NCBI RefSeq assembly: GCF_008704995.1
Contig: NZ_CP023747.1
Span: forward strand, 4,743,501 to 4,807,500
DNA: 64,000 nt
Source of the DNA: Streptomyces nodosus
GTDB lineage: Bacteria > Actinomycetota > Actinomycetes > Streptomycetales > Streptomycetaceae
Reading direction: 5' to 3'
Part shown: in pieces, positions 58,459 to 64,000 of the stretch
Position numbering within the stretch: position 1 is the stretch's first letter
How the letters are laid out: every line of letters begins with the position of its first letter
Notes under the pieces: generated by a model
What the model saw: only the letters and a program-made list of their open reading frames with translations
Database searches by the model: none
What the model was told of the DNA's origin: nothing
Translations under genes and position numbers: made by a program

Positions 58459-58519
58459 GAGGCGATGGCAGTCGCGGCGCGGCAGTCGGGGAGTGCGATC
58501 AGGCTGAACGGGTCGGGCG

Positions 58520-60634
58520 TCAGGCCGGTCCAAGGGAGATGTCTGCCCAGATGGTCTTGCCCTGCGGGGTGTGGCGGGTGCCCCACTGCTGGGTGAGCTG
58601 GGCGACGAGCATCAGGCCGCGCCCGCCCTCGTCGTAGACCCGGGCGCGGCGCAGATGCGGGGAGGAGCTTCCGGCGTCGGAGACCTCGCAGATGAGGTCG
58701 CGGTCGTGGATGAGGCGTAGCTGCACGGGCGGTTGGCCGTAGCGGATGGCGTTGGTGACCAGTTCGCTGACCACCAGCTCGGAGGTGAAGACGGCCTGGT
58801 CCAGTCCCCAGGCCGCCAGTTGGTCGGTGGTGCGGGTGCGGGCCTGGGCGACGACCTCGGGGTCGGAGGGAAGGCTCCAGGTGACGACATCGGACGCACC
58901 GATGGCGCGGGTGCGGGCCACGAGCAGGGCGATGTCCGCGCCGGGTCGGTCGGAGCGGCCTCGGTCGGGACCGGTTGCCGTGAGCACGGCGTCGCAGACG
59001 GCGTCCAGGGACGGCGCGGGCCGGCCGAGTGCCTGGCGCAGCCTGGTGAGCCCTTCGTCGAGGTCGGGGTCGCGGGTTTCGATCAGGCCCTTGGTGTACA
59101 GGGCGAGAAGGCTGCCCTCGGGAAGGTCGATCTCGGTGGCCTCGAAGGGCAGGCCGCCCAGGCCCAGGGGAAGGCCGGCCGGGAGGTCGAGGAAGTCGGC
59201 GGTGCCGTCCGGCCCCACCCTGGCGGGCGGCGGGTGGCCGGCCCGGGCGAGGGAGCAGCGGAGAGAGACGGGGTCGTAGACCGCGTAGAGGCAGGTGGCG
59301 CCGAGTCCCCCGGCGGCCTCGGCGGCGGCGTCCGCGACGGCGTCGGTGCCCGCGGCGCCGTCGACTTCGGCGGAGGTGCGGATGACCAGGTCGTCGAGGT
59401 GGGTGAGCAGCTCGTCGGGCGGCAGGTCGATATCGGCCAGGGCGCGTATGGCCGTCCGCAGTCGGCCCATGGTCGCCGCGGCCTGCACGCCGTGCCCCAC
59501 GACATCGCCGACGACCATGGCCACGCGCGCGCCGGAGAGCGGGATCACATCGAACCAGTCGCCGCCCACACCGACGCGGCCCGCGGCGGGCAGATACCGG
59601 GAGGCGACCTCGAGCGCGGTCTGGTCGGGCAGTCTCAGCGGCAGCAGGGTGCGTTGCAGGGTCTCCGCGGTGACCCGCTCGCGGGTGTAGCGGCGGGCGT
59701 TGTCGACGCAGACGGCTGCCCGGGAGGTGATCTCCTCGGCCAGCAGGACGTCATCCTGTTCGAACGGCTCCGGGCGGCCGCTGCGGGCGAACCGGACCAC
59801 ACCGAGAGTGACGCCCCGGGCGCGCAGCGGCACCATCAGCACCGAATGGGCTCCGGACAGGCGGATCCGGGCCGCCCGGGCGGGGTCGTGGACCGCCCAT
59901 CCGTCGATGGCGGCGTCGGTCGTCTCGTACACCCCCGTCAGGCCGGTCGCCAGCGGCTGGGCCGCCGGTGAGGAGGCCGGATAGTCGGCCAGGTCACCCG
60001 GCTGGAGACTGCCCGCCCAGACCTCGCCGGCGGCATACCCCGCTGCCGCTCTCCGCATGGTGACCGAGCCGGTCAGCGGGCCGGGGGGCGGTTCGTCGCC
60101 GTGGTCGATGAAGGTGAGCAGATCGACGGCCGCGTAGTCGGCGAACCGGGGGACGGCCGTGTCGACCAGCTCCTGAGCAGTGCGTGTGATGTCCAGGGTG
60201 CTGCCGATGCGGCTTCCGGCCTCGTTGATCAGAAGGAGCCGTTCCCGGGCCCGGTCGTGCTCGGTGGTGTCGTGAGCGGTGAGGCAGACGCCGCACACCC
60301 GGCCGGTCCGGTCCCTCAGCGGGGCGAGGGTGACCGACCGGGCGGGTTCACCGGGCTCGCCCGGGAACCGCAGGCGGTTCTCCACCTGCCGCCGTTCACC
60401 GGTCTCCAGCACCTTGCGCATGGCCTGCTCGGTCTCCTCACCGGCGGCGTGCACCAGGATCTCGGTGAGCCGCAGTCCGCGCATCCGGTCCTCGGGGAGG
60501 GCGACCGCGCGCTGCATCTCGGCGTTGGCGCGTACCACCCGCAGATCGGTGTCGAAGAGCGCCACGGTGCAGGGAGACTGGGCGAACCCCAGTTCCGCCA
60601 GCTCGGTGTCCTCGTCGGAGCGGTGTCGCGTCAT
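58520..60634 (-). CDS. SpoIIE-type PP2C phosphatase with PAS, GAF and RsbW-like domains
   Basis: 704 residues. PAS (ELGFAQSPCTVALFDTDLRVVRANAEMQRAVAL), GAF (~165-325), PP2C/SpoIIE (LQRTLLPLRLPDQTALEVASRYLPAAGRVGVGGDWFDVIPL, VVGDVVGHGV, LALYTKGLIE where TDG is replaced by TKG) and HATPase (LVVSELVTNAIRYGQPPV, DEGGRGLMLVAQLTQQWG). The D-to-K change in the metal-binding TDG motif may impair phosphatase activity. Acts in partner-switching sigma control; partner genes not in window. Confidence 0.9.
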   Translation of the reverse strand: MTRHRSDEDTELAELGFAQSPCTVALFDTDLRVVRANAEMQRAVALPEDRMRGLRLTEILVHAAGEETEQAMRKVLETGERRQVENRLRFPGEPGEPARSVTLAPLRDRTGRVCGVCLTAHDTTEHDRARERLLLINEAGSRIGSTLDITRTAQELVDTAVPRFADYAAVDLLTFIDHGDEPPPGPLTGSVTMRRAAAGYAAGEVWAGSLQPGDLADYPASSPAAQPLATGLTGVYETTDAAIDGWAVHDPARAARIRLSGAHSVLMVPLRARGVTLGVVRFARSGRPEPFEQDDVLLAEEITSRAAVCVDNARRYTRERVTAETLQRTLLPLRLPDQTALEVASRYLPAAGRVGVGGDWFDVIPLSGARVAMVVGDVVGHGVQAAATMGRLRTAIRALADIDLPPDELLTHLDDLVIRTSAEVDGAAGTDAVADAAAEAAGGLGATCLYAVYDPVSLRCSLARAGHPPPARVGPDGTADFLDLPAGLPLGLGGLPFEATEIDLPEGSLLALYTKGLIETRDPDLDEGLTRLRQALGRPAPSLDAVCDAVLTATGPDRGRSDRPGADIALLVARTRAIGASDVVTWSLPSDPEVVAQARTRTTDQLAAWGLDQAVFTSELVVSELVTNAIRYGQPPVQLRLIHDRDLICEVSDAGSSSPHLRRARVYDEGGRGLMLVAQLTQQWGTRHTPQGKTIWADISLGPA

Positions 60635-61164
60635 CTCGGCTCATCTCGTTCTCGAGAAGATCGTCCTCGCTCAGGGCGGGAGTACCACCGGGCGCATCCG
60701 GTCGGGGGAGGCCGTGGCGGGGGCCCGGCGCGGGCCGGCGATGCGGGCGGTCCGGTCGAAGCCGGGGACCGGATCCCGGACGCCCGAGGGGTGGATTCCC
60801 ACTGCCCGGGCGCCGCAGACGTTGTGGGGCATGTCGTCGATGAACACGGCCCGCTCGGCGGGGGTGCCGACCGCGTCGAGGACGTCCTGGCAGGCGCACG
60901 GACGGGGCGTGCGGAGGCCTGTCGTCGCGGCGTCGACGGCACGCCTCGACCGAGGCGACGGACCCGATGGTCTCTCTCGATCCACCCGGCCGGGCGTCCC
61001 TGATCTCGACGAGGATCCGGTCCGCCGACGAGGATCCGGTCCGCCCGGGGGCGGACCGCCGTCCGCTCCGGCACGCCGTACGACGTGCTCATCAAGGCCA
61101 GGGTATCCGCCCGGCCGGTCCCCGGCGCGGCCTGCTCCGCGCGCAGGACGACCGCGGGAGTCAT
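60635..61164 (-). pseudogene. Decayed segment with HAD-hydrolase C-terminal remnant
   Basis: An ATGA overlap with the PEP-synthase ATPase gene stop (ATG at 61164) opens a third frame (MTPAVVLRAEQAAPGTGRAD and on) that loses coding character near the 19-bp tandem duplication at 61007-61044. In another frame, at ~60730-60900, DVLDAVGTPAERAVFIDDMPHNVCGARAVGI is the motif III/IV end of a HAD-superfamily hydrolase with its N-terminal half missing. Without the duplication the first frame reads GVPERTAV-RPRADRILVEIRDA, weakly like the start of a zinc-type alcohol dehydrogenase. Treated as a composite pseudogene. Confidence 0.6.
61007..61044. repeat. 19-bp perfect tandem duplication
   Basis: CGACGAGGATCCGGTCCGC occurs twice head to tail (61007-61025, 61026-61044). 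19 is not a multiple of 3, so it would shift any reading frame crossing it. Either a recent slippage event or an assembly artefact. Confidence 0.9.
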
Positions 61165-62231
61165 CGGCCGGCCCCTCCGCCGAAGGCGTACTTGGCCGCA
61201 TAGGCGACCGGATCCCAGGCGGCGACGGCCCCGCCCCGCGGCTGGACGGTGATCGGCCGCGCCTGGACGACGGTGACCCGTCCGCCGGGCCCCCGATCCC
61301 TGTCGATCACCCATTCGACATCGACGGGGTGGCCGTAGTGCCGTTCGATCTGGAGTACGGCGTCCACGACGCACCCGATCTCCTCCCCGTCGAGCACGGC
61401 CCGATCCCGCAGCCGCTCGGGCATGGGCACCTCGACGACACGACCGGCGCGGCCGTCGTAGGCCGAGAGGAACTCCTTGGCCGCGACCTCGTGGCGCAGG
61501 ACGCGGCGGTCGTCCTTGTCCACCTCGACGCAGTCGGGCGTCACCAGCCCCCGGACGACGGCTTCGCCCCACCCCCAGTTGGCTTCGATCACCATCCGGT
61601 CGCGCCTGCCGGTGACCGGGTGCACCGAGAAGGCGACTCCGGACGAGCGCGCGTTCACCAACTCGACGACGGCGACGCCCATCGGGGTCTCGCGATGGCT
61701 GAGGCCGCGCTCGAGCCGGTAGCGGATCGCCCGCCCGGTGAACAGGCTCGCCCAGCAGGAACGCACCGCCTCCACAACCCGTCCGGACCCCGACACCCCG
61801 AGGTAGGTGTCGAAGACGCCGGCGAAGCTCGTGCTGCCGGAGTCCTCACCCGCCGCCGACGAGCGGACCGCGACCGGCAGCCGCGGGTGCGAGGACCGCT
61901 CGCACAGTTCGGCGTAGCACTCGACGACCGCCGAGGCGACCGGCTCGACGACGTCGACCTCCTCGAAGGCCCCCCGGATCCGGGCCGAAGCGGCCTCCAA
62001 CGCCTCCTGCCGACACGGATCACGGACGTCGGCCAGCACGCGGTCGGCCAGCGCGTCCAGGCCCGACGTACCGACATGCAACGCGTAGGCGGCGGTGGTG
62101 ACGGCGAAGCCTCGCGGCACGCTGAACCCGGCGCGGCCGAGTTCGGCCAGACAGCCCGTCTTCGGCCCGGCGGCGGCCGTCACCGCGTCGGGCTCCGCCT
62201 TGTCCAGCCAGGTGACCAGGCCGCTCCTCAA
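61161..62231 (-). CDS. PEP-synthase-like ATP-binding subunit (PPDK N-terminal domain)
   Basis: 356 residues. GPKTGCLAELGRAGFSVPRGFAVTTAAY, VAVRSSAAGEDSGSTSFAGVFDTYLGV, SGVAFSVHPVTGRRDRMVIEANWGWGEAVV and VTVVQARPITVQ are the PPDK/PEP-synthase ATP-grasp signatures. Only this half is encoded; the phosphohistidine half is the gene upstream. TTG at 62231 overlaps that gene's stop (TTGA) with GGGAG 6 nt away. It resembles the beta subunit of phenylphosphate synthase. Confidence 0.85.
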   Translation of the reverse strand: MRSGLVTWLDKAEPDAVTAAAGPKTGCLAELGRAGFSVPRGFAVTTAAYALHVGTSGLDALADRVLADVRDPCRQEALEAASARIRGAFEEVDVVEPVASAVVECYAELCERSSHPRLPVAVRSSAAGEDSGSTSFAGVFDTYLGVSGSGRVVEAVRSCWASLFTGRAIRYRLERGLSHRETPMGVAVVELVNARSSGVAFSVHPVTGRRDRMVIEANWGWGEAVVRGLVTPDCVEVDKDDRRVLRHEVAAKEFLSAYDGRAGRVVEVPMPERLRDRAVLDGEEIGCVVDAVLQIERHYGHPVDVEWVIDRDRGPGGRVTVVQARPITVQPRGGAVAAWDPVAYAAKYAFGGGAGR

Positions 62232-63985
62232 CTGCCGCTCCCACCTGCCGGCGCCCCCACCCGGACGACGGTGACGGTGCCCCGTCCACCGTCCACCTCG
62301 ACCCGGTCGCCGTCCTCGACCAGCACGGTCGCCAGGCCGCAGGCGGTGACCGTCGGCACGCCGTACTCGCGGCCGACGATCGCGGCGTGCGACAGCATGC
62401 CCCCGCTGTCGCAGACGCAGGCCGCGATCGCGGCGAACGCCGGCGTCCAGTGGGGCGAGGTCGACTCGCACACCAGCACCTCACCCGGCCGCAGGCGATG
62501 CAGATCGCCGGCGTCGCTGAGCACGCGGGCGACGCCCGTCGCCCGCCCCTTCGCCGCGGGCACGCCGGTGAGCGTGGTCCCGTCCCCTGCCCGGGCGGTG
62601 GCCGTGACCACGCGCAGAAAGTGCTCGTCGAGGCCGAAGATCTCGGTCAGGATCGGGTCCTCGACGGCTTCGGGGACGGTGCCGAGCACCTTGGGCATGC
62701 TCGCGCGCCGTTCGTGCCAGTGGGCGAAGTACTGGCGGCGTACTTCGACGATCGAGCGGAACTCGCCGTACGCACGCTCACCCGAGGCCACGGCGTCGAG
62801 TTCCGGCCAGAACAGGAAGAGCGTGTCGTCGGGACGGTCGGCGCCGGCCTTCTCCGCGATGCCCAGGGCGGCCCGGCGCATCGGCAGCGATACCCGCAGG
62901 TCGATGTAGTGGCTGTGGTCGTCCTGCCACCGGAGGAAGTTCGCGGCCTGTACGGAGGCGAGGCCAGCGTCGAACGCCTCCTGTTCCCGCCTGGTCAGCC
63001 GTGAGCGTGCCGCGTCGATCGCGGTGTCACGTTCGATCTGCGCCTGGCGCAGCGCCGCCTCGAAATCGTGGTCGGTGTCCTTCAGCAGGAGGGTCCTGAC
63101 CATCCCGAGCACGGGTGCGGGGTCCTCGATCCAGCTCGGCAGTGCGACATCGCAGACGCCCTCGATGCGGTGGCCGTACACATCGAGGAAGTCGCGGAGC
63201 CGGCTCGTCCAGGCCGTCGCCGCACCGCCCTCAGCGGCCAGCGTGCCCGCCAGCCGCTCCGGCTCGGTGGCGGCGAAGAGCGGCCCCAGCCCCGCGTCAC
63301 GGGCCGCCGCGGCGAGCCTGCCGAGCTCGCGATCGGTCTCCATGATCTTGGTGTCGTGGCCCTGGAGGAACGTGCCGACCTCATGGGGGTCCAGCCCCAG
63401 CTCCGTGCACATCCCGGTGAAGCCGAGGTGGTTGGCCAGCAGCGGGTACATCATCTCGAAGTGGATCTCGAACGCCCGCTGGGCGTAGCGGCGTGCCTCG
63501 GCGAGCATGGCGCCCAGCTCGCTCAGCGAGGACCGCTCGACGTCGATGCCTTGGAAATACCGCCAGCCCGCGTCGATCTCGGCCACCCGCCGGTTCCACA
63601 GAGCCTGGAAGCCCTGGAGGAATCCCGGCAGGCGGCGCTCCATCCGTACGGACCGCGCCTCGATCTCGTACCGGCTCTCGACCGGAATCGCCGCGGCGTA
63701 GACATGGGTGCCGGCCATCCGCTGAGTGATGCCGCGGCTGTGCGGCAGCGGCATCTGCTCGGCGGTGAGTTGCGTGCCCCACGAGTAGCAGTCTTCCAGC
63801 CAGGTCGTGCCCAACGGGGTGAGCCCGCGCGGGCAGTGGAAGTCGAGGAACCAGAAGCGCTTCTCGTCCTGTTCGGAGAACGTCCGGAACGGCTCGACGA
63901 CGAACGGCGCGTGCCCGAAGGCGGGTGTGAACCCCGGGTACCACTCGTCGGTGGCGTACTCGTCGACCGGAATGACCAGGCTCAT
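62228..63985 (-). CDS. PEP-utilising mobile-domain subunit with extra N-terminal domain
   Basis: 585 residues. The C-terminal swivelling domain (GVPAAKGRATGVARVL, VCESTSPHWTPAFAAIAACVCDSGGMLSHAAIVGREYGVPTV, with the phospho-acceptor His in MLSHAA) is preceded by ~430 residues unlike PEP-synthase's C-terminal barrel (WLEDCYSWGTQLTAEQMPLPHSRG, LFLFWPELDAV). GAGGAGG 5 nt before the ATG. With the next gene it forms a split enzyme comparable in size to phenylphosphate synthase alpha and beta. The acceptor substrate is unknown. Confidence 0.85.
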   Translation of the reverse strand: MSLVIPVDEYATDEWYPGFTPAFGHAPFVVEPFRTFSEQDEKRFWFLDFHCPRGLTPLGTTWLEDCYSWGTQLTAEQMPLPHSRGITQRMAGTHVYAAAIPVESRYEIEARSVRMERRLPGFLQGFQALWNRRVAEIDAGWRYFQGIDVERSSLSELGAMLAEARRYAQRAFEIHFEMMYPLLANHLGFTGMCTELGLDPHEVGTFLQGHDTKIMETDRELGRLAAAARDAGLGPLFAATEPERLAGTLAAEGGAATAWTSRLRDFLDVYGHRIEGVCDVALPSWIEDPAPVLGMVRTLLLKDTDHDFEAALRQAQIERDTAIDAARSRLTRREQEAFDAGLASVQAANFLRWQDDHSHYIDLRVSLPMRRAALGIAEKAGADRPDDTLFLFWPELDAVASGERAYGEFRSIVEVRRQYFAHWHERRASMPKVLGTVPEAVEDPILTEIFGLDEHFLRVVTATARAGDGTTLTGVPAAKGRATGVARVLSDAGDLHRLRPGEVLVCESTSPHWTPAFAAIAACVCDSGGMLSHAAIVGREYGVPTVTACGLATVLVEDGDRVEVDGGRGTVTVVRVGAPAGGSGS

Positions 63986-64000
63986 CGGGACCTCCTCGGA

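Noticed and set aside
55310..58520. Integrated mobile element with attachment sites
   Set aside because: No integrase, transposase, tRNA or flanking direct repeats were found around the accessory block.
1..64000. CRISPR arrays and tRNA/rRNA genes
   Set aside because: No regularly spaced repeats and no cloverleaf or rRNA-like conserved sequence were recognised.

Overview
The window is very GC-rich actinobacterial DNA with strong third-position G/C bias, many GTG starts, ATGA/GTGA gene overlaps and almost no TTA codons. It also carries a WhiB-like protein, two SpoIIE-type phosphatases and a chitinase with a DasR-type operator. All of this points to a Streptomyces or close relative. The order chitinase, ahpD-ahpC/oxyR, class A PBP, catalase, fumC-fumB, whiB-like gene, glpX, xseB-xseA/ispH, ppgK, ychF is typical streptomycete core chromosome. 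Everything is read from sequence by eye; no database search was run.

Layout. 1-4.3 kb: a D-amino-acid catabolic locus, with a partial D-aminoacylase and a D-threonine-aldolase/D-serine-deaminase type PLP enzyme divergent from a PfkB sugar kinase, an IclR regulator and RidA. 4.4-7 kb: an acidic-repeat protein and an ECF sigma factor with a putative membrane partner. 7.1-9 kb: a secreted GH18 chitinase under a dre-containing promoter. 9.2-20.4 kb: a complete-looking Tad/Flp pilus locus (zinc-ribbon protein, CpaB, a TadZ-TadE fusion, a second TadE/F pseudopilin, TadA, TadB, TadC, a histidine kinase and response regulator, Flp pilin, TadG-like protein, lipoprotein, OmpA-like protein). 20.5-23.5 kb: small metabolic enzymes. 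23.5-29.2 kb: a C-rich small RNA candidate, a cis-prenyltransferase, a PIN-PhoH protein, a secreted transglycosylase and an AI-2E family transporter.

29.3-40 kb is an oxidative-stress and envelope region: ahpD-ahpC divergent from oxyR, a PadR-ATPase-permease antibiotic-peptide type ABC module, a class A penicillin-binding protein and catalase. 40-55.3 kb holds a SpoIIE phosphatase and core genes: class II and class I fumarases side by side, a LiaF-like protein, a WhiB-like protein, GlpX, XseA/B, IspH, PpgK and YchF. 55.4-64 kb looks accessory, with an orphan hypothetical, a VapBC pair, an AAA ATPase with a C-terminal nuclease-like domain, a second SpoIIE phosphatase, a decayed segment with a 19-bp tandem duplication, and a two-gene split PEP-synthase-like enzyme.

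The most interesting signals are: (i) in-frame fusion of the Tad ATPase TadZ to a pseudopilin TadE, with a prepilin-peptidase motif at the junction; (ii) rare TTA codons in three Tad-locus genes, which suggests bldA (developmental) control of the pilus; (iii) a TadG-like gene without a canonical start; (iv) a 27-codon leader ORF coupled to tadZ; (v) a phenylphosphate-synthase-like split of a PEP synthase; (vi) a window-wide series of apparently leaderless promoters, with a TAnnnT box 6-7 nt before the start codon.
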